Shown piece by piece: positions 51,029-59,717 of a DNA stretch of 64,000 nucleotides (positions are counted from its first letter, which is position 1; each line of letters begins with the position of its first letter). The translations under genes and the position numbers were made by a program. The stretch is from the NCBI RefSeq assembly GCF_022347745.1, contig NZ_JAKRGC010000002.1:1-64000 (forward strand), in the 5' to 3' direction. The stretch is from Streptomyces sp. OfavH-34-F. Its GTDB lineage: Bacteria > Actinomycetota > Actinomycetes > Streptomycetales > Streptomycetaceae. The notes beneath the pieces are model-generated. The model had not been told where the DNA came from. It did not search any database and was given only the letters and a program-made list of their open reading frames with translations.

Positions 51029-51598
51029 TCACGCTGCCTCCTCGGGCGGTTCGGGGGCGGGGGTGGTGAGCACGCGGTGGCTGGGCCGGGACGGGCTCGT
51101 CGTGCAGGCGGCGAAGGGGCCGTCGGGAGCCCGCAGGTGGGCCAGGGTCTGGTCGAGGTGGTCGCGGTGCCAGGTCGAGGGCCCGGACAGGCCGGCTTCG
51201 ATGTCGGTGAGCTGCTGCCATGCGAGCCACAGCGCGTGCAGCCGCGCGACGGCTTCGGGGTGCTCGTGCCACTGCGCGCACCATGGCCGGGTCGTGCTGA
51301 TCTCCCGCCCGTAGACCGGGAGGAGAAGGTAGTTCACCCAGTCGCTGAGGGCCGCAAGCTCGGTCTCGTACGCCTCGCCCGCCAGGGCGACGACGAACAG
51401 CGAGGTCGGCTCCTCGCTCCGGGCAGGAGCGGCCTGGCCGGGGATGGCAGAGGGCGGGGGTTCGGAACCGAGGCGGTCGAGGATGACGCCGTGCTGCCTG
51501 ACCTCGGACACGGTCCTGGCGAGGGTGCTCGCGAGGTCGTCGAGATCGGCGTCGGCAACGCGGAACGGTTCGGGGGTGGGCGTGCTGGTGTCGGGCAT
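51029..51598 (-). CDS. DUF4913 family protein
   Basis: From ATG 51598 (preceded by GCAGGAACGT) the product has 189 residues. The domain lies in residues about 65-160: LSDWVNYLLLPVYGRE, then RPWCAQWHEHPEAVARLHALW and WQQLTDIEAGLSGPSTWHRDHLD-type text typical of DUF4913. These proteins are frequent in actinobacterial conjugative elements near coupling proteins; function is unknown. A second possible start lies at 51613. Confidence 0.85.
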   Translation of the reverse strand: MPDTSTPTPEPFRVADADLDDLASTLARTVSEVRQHGVILDRLGSEPPPSAIPGQAAPARSEEPTSLFVVALAGEAYETELAALSDWVNYLLLPVYGREISTTRPWCAQWHEHPEAVARLHALWLAWQQLTDIEAGLSGPSTWHRDHLDQTLAHLRAPDGPFAACTTSPSRPSHRVLTTPAPEPPEEAA

Positions 51599-51691
51599 AC
51601 GTTCCTGCTCCATCTGTGAGACGGCGACATGTGCAAAAGGATTGGGACGAACGGCGATTTGGCCCGGCCGGAAGGGCCGGGTAGAGGAGCA

Positions 51692-52871
51692 CTACGTCGC
51701 CGCGCAGCGCGGACAGCGGGGGAAGGGTGGGGCCAGCAGCCGCAGGGCTTCGTGGGCCTGCTGGGGGACGACTCCGTTGCCGAGGGCGGTGAGCTGCGCG
51801 GGGCGTCCGAGACCGGGGGTGGCGGTGACCCATCCGGCCGGCAGCCCCTGCATCCACTCCACGAAGTCGGGCCGGAGCCGGCCTGCCGGATCAGTGGGTG
51901 CCGGGGCGGGGCGGGTGAGCGTCTCCCATCGGGTGATGGCGGCTTCGTACGGTCCCCACCGTCCGTAGGGCCGGCTGCCGGGGGTGGGGTCGTTGGGTCC
52001 GTCCAGAGCGGTGGTGTCGTCTCGGGCGGAAGAGGGCGTCGGCTCTTCGGGGTGCGCGGGCGCGGGGTGCCGGGGGAGAGGGAGGCCGCCGCACTGGGCA
52101 GGGTCATGTCCCCGTTGCCGTGGCGCTGGTTGGGTGAGCCCTTGGTCCCGTCCGACGCCTTCGGGGTCGGCAGGAGCCACTCGATCTTGTCGGCCAGGTT
52201 CGGATCGTGGCCCCCGTACTTCGGATTCGTGGGGTGCTGCGACCCGCCGTTCCCGCCCAGGCTGCTGGCCGGGGTCTTGAGCAGGGTGGTCGGCGGCCCA
52301 GGCGGTGAGGAAGGTTCGCTCGCGCCGGTGTGGGGCCCCGACGTCGGAGGCACGAAGCACGAGCCACTGCGCGTCGTACCCGAGGTCGGCCAGGGAGCCG
52401 AGTACGGCACCGAGTGCCCGCAAAGGAGGCTGGCCTGGGGTGTCTCCCAGACACCACGGGCAGGGTTCCACGTCGCCAGGGGAACTGGCGGGGGAAGTGA
52501 GGAGTCCGCGGACATTCTCGATCACCACAAGGCAGGGTCGGAGGGCCGCGAGAGCACTGGCGACGTGCAGCCACAGCCCGGAACGGGTGGAGGGGTTGAG
52601 TCCGGCGCGGCGGCCGGCGACCGAGACGTCTTTGACAGGGGAAGCCCGCCGTCAGGACGCACACACGGGGAACGGTCGACCAGTCGACGACAGCGATGTC
52701 GCCGAAGTTGGGGACGGTCGGCCAGTGACGGGCCAGGATGCGTGAGGCGCCCGGATCGATCTCCGCGTGCCAGGCCAGGGTGCCGCCGAGGGCGGACTGG
52801 ACCCCGAGGTCGAGACCGCCGTAGCCGGAGCAGAGCGAGCCGATCAGCGGGCCTTCGGCGTCGGCGGGCAT
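51692..52871 (-). pseudogene. C5-cytosine DNA methyltransferase, frameshifted
   Basis: The N-terminal frame shows the SAM motif GSLCSGYGGLDLGVQ and the catalytic FPCQ. Directly after PCQ the frame breaks: an extra A in an AAA run (plus-strand TTT at 52631-52633) shifts it. The next frame continues correctly with VIENVRGLL and APHRRERTFL. A second shift near 52290 leads to LLPTPKASDGTKG, and a third near 52060 to RWGPYEAAITRWE and QLTALGNGVVP. With three shifts the gene is probably dead, or the assembly has homopolymer errors here. If intact it would be about 390 residues, a phage/plasmid-type Dcm. Confidence 0.85.
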
Positions 52872-52872
52872 G

Positions 52873-53451
52873 TCACCGCCCCCGCCGGGCCGGGCTCGCG
52901 GGACCTGCCGGCATCCGGGGTGGGGCGGGGTCCGGGGCTGTGACGGAGGGTACGGCCGTGGACCGGCTGAGAGCGGCCCGAAGCCGGACGGACGGCGGAG
53001 AGACGGTCATCGCCGCTGCGCGAAGTGAGTCGGCGGCAGCGCGGAGAGTTGTCTGAGCGGTGCCGAGTGCCTCGTCGATCACGCCTACCGCAGCCTCCCG
53101 TGCGTCGTCGGCGTCGGGCTGATCGCGCAGGTGTTCAGTCCGGTCGAGAAAGGCGAGCTGCTCGGCAACCCGCCCGAGGGCGGAGGCGGCCTCGCTGGTG
53201 GGCCTCACGGCTGCGGAGTAGCCGGCGATCACCCTCGGGGCGTGAGCTTCCTGGTCCCGGGCATCGGCGAAGAGGGTCTCGTGACCCATGTCGGCGATCA
53301 GCTGGCCCACAGCGGTGATCTGCCGGGCGACGTCGCCCAGGGCCGGTGAGCGAAGGGGGTCCGCGAGGTCGGGAAGGTTACCGCGCTGCGCGTCGAGGGC
53401 CACCGCGATGGCACGCATGGAGCGGATGTCGGAGCTGGGGGTGTTGTTCAT
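52873..53451 (-). CDS. Hypothetical helical protein with Arg/Ser tail motif
   Basis: The 192-residue product is almost entirely helical (LGDVARQITAVGQLIADMG, TTLRAAADSLRAAAM), suggesting a coiled-coil or structural role. The tail reads SVRLRAALSRSTAVPS, then Pro/Ala-rich sequence, as in several neighbours. The alternative start at 53454 adds one Met. It ends two bases before the methylase start. No family was recognised. Confidence 0.68.
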   Translation of the reverse strand: MNNTPSSDIRSMRAIAVALDAQRGNLPDLADPLRSPALGDVARQITAVGQLIADMGHETLFADARDQEAHAPRVIAGYSAAVRPTSEAASALGRVAEQLAFLDRTEHLRDQPDADDAREAAVGVIDEALGTAQTTLRAAADSLRAAAMTVSPPSVRLRAALSRSTAVPSVTAPDPAPPRMPAGPASPARRGR

Positions 53452-53483
53452 CATCGGTCCAGACGGGAGATGCGAGGCGTGTG

Positions 53484-54647
53484 TCAGTGGTGGCCGCGTG
53501 CGGACGGTCGCGTCGCGGCAGGGGCGGCAACCGGGCCGGGCGGTGTTCCGGCACGTGGGAGAGGCTTCGGCGTGCTGCGGGCGAGAGCGGCGTGCGTCCG
53601 CTCCGCCGGAGGCCCGGCCGGGGCCGGCGTACTGCCGGATGCCACGGCCGGCGAGCGGCCGGTGGCGCTCTGCCAGCGAGCACGTACCTCGTCGAGCGGG
53701 CCGAGGGCATGCAGGGCGTGGTTGATGAGCCGGCCCGGCGACAGAGCCTCGTTCTCGGCGAGAACCCGTACCTCCTCGGCGGATGCCGCTGCGGTACGGG
53801 TGACGGAGGAACGCAGGACTCGCTCGCCGAGCCAGGCGGCGTCGCCGGCACCGACGTCGTCGCAGATCGCGGCGAGATCTTCCGTCGTGAGCGTGCCGTC
53901 GGCCAGGAGCCCGCGCCGCTGGGCCTCCCAGAGCAGGGTGAGGCGGTCGACGGGTTCACCGCGGTGGTGCAGGGCACCGAGGCAGCGGTAGAGCTGCCCG
54001 TGGGCCGGGCCCGTGAAGTCGTCCGGCCGCAGCCAGCTCATCACTTCATCCATGGCCTTCGGCCGGTCCGCCAGGACGGCCAGCAGGAACCTCTCGTCCT
54101 CGGCGGCCTCCGAGCGGACGGGGGACTTGCGGGCCGGGGACGGTGGGGAGACGGCCGGGACCGGCCGGGGCTCGGTGCCCCATCGCTGCGCCAGGTCGCC
54201 GAGCACCCCGGCCAGGATGTCCGCCCGGTGCAGGGCACCTTCGACCTGGCCTTGGAGCGCATCGGCACGGGCCGCCTGGTGCAGGCGCACCGCGTGCTGG
54301 GCGACCGTGCGGTGGATGGCGCCCTCCAGCACCATCCGCCCGTACACGGGTGCGTTCTCGGGGCGCGGACAGGCCGATGCCAGGATGTGGGCGTACGGTG
54401 CGGTCAGGCCCCGGACGTGGCGGCTGGCCTCGGTGACCGCGTCGGTGACCCACGACAGCGGAACAGGACCCTGTGTGGTCAGCGCGCGGTGACCGCCCGT
54501 GTGCAGCTTGCGCAGCGCGGTGAACAGGGCACGATGAACAGGCCGGTCGAAGTGCTCCGGGGCGAGCCAGCCGAGGTGGGCGAGCTGGCCCGGGTCCAGG
54601 AGCACCGCGCCGAGGACCGCCTGCTCGGCCCTCTGCAGCGGTGTCAT
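53484..54647 (-). CDS. DnaB N-terminal-like protein without helicase domain
   Basis: The 387-residue product has two DnaB-N-like helical modules. The first begins AEQAVLGAVLLDPGQLAHL and EHFDRPVHRALFTALR; the second begins ERFLLAVLADRPKAMDEV and GPAHGQLYRCLGALHH. The RecA-type helicase domain is absent, so it may bind host primase or helicase instead of unwinding DNA. The tail carries RTHAALARSTPKPLP. The ATG overlaps the stop of the small upstream gene. Confidence 0.75.
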   Translation of the reverse strand: MTPLQRAEQAVLGAVLLDPGQLAHLGWLAPEHFDRPVHRALFTALRKLHTGGHRALTTQGPVPLSWVTDAVTEASRHVRGLTAPYAHILASACPRPENAPVYGRMVLEGAIHRTVAQHAVRLHQAARADALQGQVEGALHRADILAGVLGDLAQRWGTEPRPVPAVSPPSPARKSPVRSEAAEDERFLLAVLADRPKAMDEVMSWLRPDDFTGPAHGQLYRCLGALHHRGEPVDRLTLLWEAQRRGLLADGTLTTEDLAAICDDVGAGDAAWLGERVLRSSVTRTAAASAEEVRVLAENEALSPGRLINHALHALGPLDEVRARWQSATGRSPAVASGSTPAPAGPPAERTHAALARSTPKPLPRAGTPPGPVAAPAATRPSARGHH

Positions 54648-54883
54648 CGCCGACTGCTCAGCGCCGGAGGTATGGCGGTGCGGGTGCGGAGATCAGCGAC
54701 CGTCAGGTCGGCGGCGGCTGCGGCCGTGGCCAATGCGTCCAGGGCGCTGACGAAGTCCGGGTCGTCGGCCCGTACGGCCCCGGCCGTGCCGGCGAGCCAC
54801 CACTGGCCGCCGATCTGCACAGCCGGTGATCGCATCAGCCTTCCGGAACGAGCCGAAGGGGAAGGGCGGCGGTGCGAGTACAC
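54644..54883 (-). CDS. Small hypothetical protein
   Basis: From a GTG at 54883 with GGGAG six bases upstream the product has 79 residues. The core reads VQIGGQWWLAGTAGAVRAD, then VSALDALATAAAAADLTVAD. It is coupled to the DnaB-N-like gene by a four-base overlap. A TTG at 54887-54889 is another possible start. No function recognised. Confidence 0.6.
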   Translation of the reverse strand: MYSHRRPSPSARSGRLMRSPAVQIGGQWWLAGTAGAVRADDPDFVSALDALATAAAAADLTVADLRTRTAIPPALSSRR

Positions 54884-54910
54884 ATGCAACTCCCAGGCAG
54901 TGATGAGGTG

Positions 54911-55834
54911 TTAGGAAGCGAGGCCGTGATCGGTCTGAACGGGGGTGACGGATCGGCAGGACCAGGGGGAGCAGCCGTCCGGCTCGCCGTTCTCCAGCTC
55001 GGCGTCGGCGACCGCGTCGAAGATGTCGGTCTGCCGCCCGGACCACTCGTGGGCGGTGACCCGGTCGATTGGCGCCTGGTCAAGGGGGCGGCGGCTTCGG
55101 TGCAGGTATGCCTGTCCGAGCAGGGGCTTGCCCTCGGCGGTTGCGCGGGCGTTGCCCGAGCGGATCGCCGCATCGAAGGCCACAACGTCCTTCCACTCCT
55201 CGGGGGACTCGTCGCGAAGGGCCCGCCACTGCGAGTTGCCGTGGTAGGGACACCCCAGACAGGCGGATTTGGGGGTCTGGCCGAAGCCCCTGGAGCGCAG
55301 CAGCCGCAGGCAGTCCGACCGTGAGAAGCCGAGTTCGATCAGCGGGTGGCGGTTCTTCATGTAGGCAACGTCGGCGTCCTTGGCCCGGTGGAACTCATCC
55401 ACAGAGATGCCGATCCACTGCTCGACGTGCATTCCGGCGGGGATACGCTGCGGGTGCGGGTAGCCGAGCAGCTCGCGGACCTTCTCCTTGATCGGGCGGA
55501 CCTTGTACTGCCCCGTGCACTGTCGCCGCGACATACCTTCACCGCCATCGGCATTGAGGATGTGCAGGGGCATGGAAGCGAAATGCTTGGCGGGGTCGAG
55601 CGCGTCGGAGCGGATGTTTCCGGACGACACCCGCAGGATCGGAATTCCGGCGGGCTTCGCGACCTCGGACTCGATCCGGTCGAGGTGGTCGTAGACGCCA
55701 CGCGGCTCCCAGCCCGTGTCCGCGAAGATCGCCGCGTCCAGCTTCGGGAGGTGGCCCTCGGCCGCCAGCAGCAGCAGGCAGGTCGACTGCACGCCGGCGC
55801 CGAGCGAAAGCACCTTGAGTGCCGGGGCGCTCAT
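54911..55834 (-). CDS. PP-loop ATPase of the PAPS reductase-like family
   Basis: The 307-residue product begins VLSLGAGVQSTCLLLLA, the SGG-x-S-type PP-loop near residue 14, and continues with FADTGWEPRGVYDHLDRIE. RRQCTGQYKVRPIKEKVREL and a Cys pair (ACLGCPYHG) follow. Phage and plasmid members of this family are abundant; possible roles include sulfur transfer to DNA or tRNA, or nucleotide chemistry. No dnd partner genes are visible. Its ATG overlaps the coupling-protein stop. Confidence 0.8.
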   Translation of the reverse strand: MSAPALKVLSLGAGVQSTCLLLLAAEGHLPKLDAAIFADTGWEPRGVYDHLDRIESEVAKPAGIPILRVSSGNIRSDALDPAKHFASMPLHILNADGGEGMSRRQCTGQYKVRPIKEKVRELLGYPHPQRIPAGMHVEQWIGISVDEFHRAKDADVAYMKNRHPLIELGFSRSDCLRLLRSRGFGQTPKSACLGCPYHGNSQWRALRDESPEEWKDVVAFDAAIRSGNARATAEGKPLLGQAYLHRSRRPLDQAPIDRVTAHEWSGRQTDIFDAVADAELENGEPDGCSPWSCRSVTPVQTDHGLAS

Positions 55835-57156
55835 GCCGTCAGCCCGAAGTCGTCGCCGGCCTCGGCCTTGGCCAGGGCGCGTTCGGTGATGGCCTTCGTC
55901 GCCCGCGCGGAGGCCGGGCCAATGACCTTGGCGGAAGGCTCCTTGTACCAGGGCCGGATGCTGAGCGTGGCGATGCGCAGTCCGGTGGCCAGCAGCAGCA
56001 CCTTGCCCTTGGGCAGGGCACGGATCGCGTCCGGAGGCAGAATTCGCTCCGTGCGCATGCTCACCGAGGTGGACTTGCCGCCCTCGCTCGTGGACACCGA
56101 GACGGTCTGGACGTCGTGGTCACCGACCTGGCGGCTGAGACGGTCGGCAAAATCCGCGTCATCGATGCCGGACCCGACGATCTTGATGGTGGCGGCGGAC
56201 CAGAGGGCGTCCATCCCAGCCTCGCCCCAGCACCGCTGACCCTGCCGGTAGGACTGCAGGATCGTGATCGGGATGACGCCTCGGCTGCCCAAGTGGCTGT
56301 ACAGATCGGGCAGGTCGCTGATCTTGCACACGTTGGCGGCTTCGTCGAGCACGCACAGCGCGGGCGGGTCGAGCCGGCCACCGGAGCGCTCGGCGACGAC
56401 GACGGCCGCGCGCATCACCGCGTCTGCGGCGGCAGCGATGATCGCGGACGCGCTGCCCCCGCCGTCCTTGCTCAGCAGGTACAGAGTGTCGCGGGAGGTG
56501 GCGAAGGCGTATGGCTTGAACTGGGGAAGGTCTGCGGTGGGCGTGACCCAGGCGGCGACGTCCGGGTCGAGGAGACAGCTCGCGTACTGCCTCGCCGTCT
56601 CGTAGATGCCGTCGCGGGTTTCGGTGGCGCCGGAGACGGTGCCCTGGAGCTGGGCGGCGACGGCGTCGTGGCCGGCGTCGGTGAGCAGGTCCACCGGGGT
56701 GCGGTCGTTGGGTGAGGCGAGCCAGGCCAGCACGTCGGTGACCGGGCGTCGGTGGCTGGCGGCGGCGAGGAAGAGGGCGCCGAGCGTGTTGGCGGCGGCG
56801 GTGGACCAGAAGTCGGACCCGTTGGACTCGTCCACGCTCGCGGCCACGAAGTGCCCGGCCAGGCGCTTAGCCCCGGCCAGGTCGCGGGCGTCGGCGAGGA
56901 TGTCCCACCACATCCGACGCGGGTGGTGGGCGATCTGCTGCGGGTCGAGGGTCCAAACCGTGCCGACTTCGGCGCGGGCGTCGACGGTCGCGGTGAAGGC
57001 GTCGTTCGCGGCCTTGTTGCTGGTGAGCAGAACCGGGCCGGGGGCCGAAAGGATCGCCGGAATGGCGAGTCCGGACGTCTTCCCGCTGCGCGGCGCCATG
57101 ATCGCGACGAGCACGTCCTCCCAGGACGCCCGGACCTCGGCCCGGCCCGGCTCCAA
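55831..57156 (-). CDS. VirD4/TraG-like coupling protein, ATPase part (frameshift from N-terminal part)
   Basis: The 441-residue frame holds the motor domain of a T4SS coupling protein: Walker A IMAPRSGKTSGLA near its start, ATSRDTLYLLSKDG, Walker B ALCVLDEAANVC and PITILQSYRQGQ. Its first codon is a TTG without a ribosome site. The same frame remains open further upstream to about 57196 (VKEVAAADRGILLGTLE), directly behind the membrane part encoded in another frame. So it is the C-terminal portion of a single protein, separated by a one-base shift. It would deliver the relaxase-DNA complex to a channel. Confidence 0.85.
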   Translation of the reverse strand: MEPGRAEVRASWEDVLVAIMAPRSGKTSGLAIPAILSAPGPVLLTSNKAANDAFTATVDARAEVGTVWTLDPQQIAHHPRRMWWDILADARDLAGAKRLAGHFVAASVDESNGSDFWSTAAANTLGALFLAAASHRRPVTDVLAWLASPNDRTPVDLLTDAGHDAVAAQLQGTVSGATETRDGIYETARQYASCLLDPDVAAWVTPTADLPQFKPYAFATSRDTLYLLSKDGGGSASAIIAAAADAVMRAAVVVAERSGGRLDPPALCVLDEAANVCKISDLPDLYSHLGSRGVIPITILQSYRQGQRCWGEAGMDALWSAATIKIVGSGIDDADFADRLSRQVGDHDVQTVSVSTSEGGKSTSVSMRTERILPPDAIRALPKGKVLLLATGLRIATLSIRPWYKEPSAKVIGPASARATKAITERALAKAEAGDDFGLTA

Positions 57157-57178
57157 GGTGCCGAGCAGGATGCCGCGA

Positions 57179-57688
57179 TCAGCAGCCGCGACCTCTTTTA
57201 CTCTCCCGCTCGTTCAGGGACGGGCGCAGGTCACGGGCCTTCGCGGTGATCTCATTGCCCAGCAGCGGAGCGAGGTCGGCCTTGCGCGCGAGCCCGGTCG
57301 TCGAACCGGCACGTTTGCGCATCCAGAGGACGACGCCGGTAGTGACCAGGGACAGGGCCAGCAGGCCGGGAATGATGCGGACACTGACGAGCAGGGTGGC
57401 GGTGTCCAGATCGGGCCACAGCGCCTCGGGGTGCAGCAGAGCCGCAGTGGCGTCGTAGTGGGCCCACGGTCCCTCGCCCACAAGGGAGTTGGTGAGGTTA
57501 CCGGTCAGCCAGGCCAGGGAGCCGAAGGCTATGGCGGTGCCGAGGGCTGCGAACAGGGTATAGAGGAGCGCGTCCGACCCGGTGGTGGTCGAGGGCGCGC
57601 TGGTACGCGGTAGGGGCATGGAGGGTCCAGGAGGTGCGCGGGCGAAAGGGGCGGCAAGGGCGCGGGACGCTCTTCTGCTGGTCATCAC
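57179..57688 (-). CDS. Coupling protein N-terminal membrane part
   Basis: The 169-residue frame has two membrane helices (LLYTLFAALGTAIAFGSLAW near 45-65 and LLALSLVTTGVVLWM near 110-125) and then the typical linker GLARKADLAPLLGN. It ends SKRGRGC, stop, just where the ATPase part begins in another frame; one extra G in AAAAGAGGTC (plus-strand region about 57185-57200) explains it. The start is GTG/ATG after CGGAG. See findings for interpretation. Confidence 0.75.
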   Translation of the reverse strand: MMTSRRASRALAAPFARAPPGPSMPLPRTSAPSTTTGSDALLYTLFAALGTAIAFGSLAWLTGNLTNSLVGEGPWAHYDATAALLHPEALWPDLDTATLLVSVRIIPGLLALSLVTTGVVLWMRKRAGSTTGLARKADLAPLLGNEITAKARDLRPSLNERESKRGRGC

Positions 57689-57712
57689 GGAACTCCGTTT
57701 GATTGGTGCGGG

Positions 57713-58387
57713 CTATCGGCTGCGGGACGCGCGAAGTGGCGCAGGGACCGCATGCGGTGAGGTGGAACTCGGGGGCGTAGCCGCAGGGATCGGGCCGGCG
57801 TGAGGTGAGGTGGTGCGCGCTGCCTGTTGGCGCAAGGTTTCCCGGGAAGCACCTTCGAGGACCGGGTCCGCTTGCTGCGGGCCGGGCCCCATGACATCCG
57901 CGAGGAGTTCCCTGCTCCGCAGTTCGTTGACCATCCGGTGGTGCTTCGGGTCGGTGCGCTCGGCCGGACTTGCCGCGATGCCGTCTTCGGCGAACTCCAG
58001 CTGCTCCCTTACGTCTTCGAGCATGGCGTGTGCCGCCGCCAGCCGTGTCCACGTATCGAATACCGGGCTGCGGTCGGGATCATCGAGCGTGAGACGGGCC
58101 CGGGTCCAGTCGGCGGCAGCGGCGACCAGCTCGGTCAGCTGTGGCAGTGCCCCGATCAGCGATCCGTTGACTTCTTCGATAATCGCCGCCATCTCGGCGG
58201 GCTCCGCGGTCGCGGTGAGACGGGAGAGCATCCCGGGCACGGAGTACGGGGCCGTCGGCGGGGGAGGCAGGTGTCGGACCTGGAGAGGTGCTTCGCCCGC
58301 CGGCGCGCGGAGGCCGTAGGTGAGGCGGATGTTGTGCTGCATCGCGGCGGCGACGGCCTCGCCGATGCTGGAGTAGTACTCAGGCAC
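57713..58387 (-). CDS. Hypothetical protein
   Basis: The 224-residue product starts at GTG and overlaps the ATP-grasp stop by eight bases. Its centre is helical (AEMAAIIEEVNGSLIGALPQ, LAAAHAMLEDVREQLEFAEDG). The tail (RETLRQQAARTTSPHAG, then Pro/Ser-rich) resembles loosely the Arg/Ser tails of its neighbours. No family was recognised. Confidence 0.68.
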   Translation of the reverse strand: MPEYYSSIGEAVAAAMQHNIRLTYGLRAPAGEAPLQVRHLPPPPTAPYSVPGMLSRLTATAEPAEMAAIIEEVNGSLIGALPQLTELVAAAADWTRARLTLDDPDRSPVFDTWTRLAAAHAMLEDVREQLEFAEDGIAASPAERTDPKHHRMVNELRSRELLADVMGPGPQQADPVLEGASRETLRQQAARTTSPHAGPIPAATPPSSTSPHAVPAPLRASRSR

Positions 58388-59633
58388 GGTGGTCCCCGGG
58401 ACTGGACCCGACCGTCAGGGTCAGGGCGTCGGTGAGGGCGGCGAGCCGCTGGCGGGCTGCGCTGGGGGTGTCGGCGGTGACGACGAACCATCCGATCCGG
58501 CTGGTGTCGAGGTCGCCCGCCGGCGGAAGGACAACGCGCTCCCCGCAGTCACGCAGCCACGTCACCTGATGAAGCCACGGACGCACAGGACCGGGCGCGA
58601 TAGGCAGGTGCCGTGCCGTGAGGGTGCCGCTCGCGGGCGGATAGACGATCTTGATCGCGGCGGTCGCGTGCTTCGTGCGGGTCAGATCGGGCACCTTGCC
58701 GCACGCGACATCGGCGGCGATGCGAGGCAGGTCGAGACCGGTGGCGAGACCCACCAGCTTCCCGATCAGGTCACCGCCGATACGGGAATTGACCTCGATG
58801 ATCCGGGGACCGGTCGGAGTCAGGCGCATCTCGACGTGCTGGATACCCTCCGTGATCCCGAGGGCCTGGACCGCCCGCACGGCTACGGGCGCGACCTCCG
58901 GCAGCAACGGGTCACCGGCATCGAGGGTGTGGCCGACCTCCTCGAAGTACGGTTCGAAGGCGACCTCCTTGCGGGTGACGGCCAGCGCGGTGGTGACACC
59001 GTGCCGCGTGACGCACTCCACCGATATCTCGGGCCCGCTCAGGTACTCCTCGACCAGCACCCCGCTGCCCTCCGGACCCTGCTCGTCCGCACCAGTGGCA
59101 GCGAACTCCCACGCAGCGGGCAGCTGTTCGACGGTGTCGACGCGCACGACGCCGATGCTGGCCGCGTGCGAGGCGGGCTTCAGGACGACCGGGAACCCGG
59201 TCCGCAGCGCGGCAGCCGTGGCTTCGACCAGGGTGTCGACCCGGGTGGAGGCGGCCGAGGGCACCTGGTGCTCGGCGAACAGACGACGACTGGTCGCCTT
59301 GTCCCGGCATGCGTTCATGGCCTCCGGGGTGTTGCCGGGTACGCCGAGCCGGTCGGCGAGTTCCGCGGTGGGCACGAGCGCGTACTCATCCCACGTGACC
59401 ACGCCTGCGATGGGATGGCGCGCGGCCAGGGCGAGGCCGGCGGCGACCACGGACTGCGGGTCGTGGGTGTCGGCGACCTCGTAGTCGAGCACCAGTCCCG
59501 GCCGCAGGGACGGGGCCTTGGTGTCGATCAACGCGACCGGGTAAGCGGCAGCGGCCTGCTCGACGCAGTAGCCGCGATACACCGGGTCGGAACCTCCGAC
59601 GACGATGAGCAGCGGAACGGTGGAGCGGTACAT
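58380..59633 (-). CDS. ATP-grasp ligase
   Basis: The 417-residue product shows the ATP-grasp fold: a pre-ATP-grasp domain (PLLIVVGGSDPVYRGY), VVLKPASHAASIGVVRV for ATP binding, VEEYLSGPEISVE, and the metal site IIEVNSRIGGDLIG. It resembles carboxylate-amine ligases that make dipeptides or other amides, such as those of bacilysin-type pathways. GGAGG precedes the ATG. The next gene upstream is an MFS exporter, so a ligase plus exporter pair for a small amide is likely; the product is unknown. Confidence 0.88.
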   Translation of the reverse strand: MYRSTVPLLIVVGGSDPVYRGYCVEQAAAAYPVALIDTKAPSLRPGLVLDYEVADTHDPQSVVAAGLALAARHPIAGVVTWDEYALVPTAELADRLGVPGNTPEAMNACRDKATSRRLFAEHQVPSAASTRVDTLVEATAAALRTGFPVVLKPASHAASIGVVRVDTVEQLPAAWEFAATGADEQGPEGSGVLVEEYLSGPEISVECVTRHGVTTALAVTRKEVAFEPYFEEVGHTLDAGDPLLPEVAPVAVRAVQALGITEGIQHVEMRLTPTGPRIIEVNSRIGGDLIGKLVGLATGLDLPRIAADVACGKVPDLTRTKHATAAIKIVYPPASGTLTARHLPIAPGPVRPWLHQVTWLRDCGERVVLPPAGDLDTSRIGWFVVTADTPSAARQRLAALTDALTLTVGSSPGDHRA

Positions 59634-59717
59634 GGAGAACCTCCAGGAAGGGACAACGAACGGACAACAGGCAGACAGGGAGAGGAGGAAGAGGGGAACG
59701 GGTCGCTCAGTGGGCCG

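Noticed and set aside
51334-52515. 393-residue minus-strand frame across the methylase and DUF4913 genes
   Set aside because: Only its middle (LLPTPKASDGTKG) is real methylase sequence; the rest is a shadow of other genes.
54911-55834. PP-loop protein considered as DndC of a phosphorothioation system
   Set aside because: No DndB, DndD, DndE or IscS-like neighbours are visible, and the protein is shorter than DndC as remembered.
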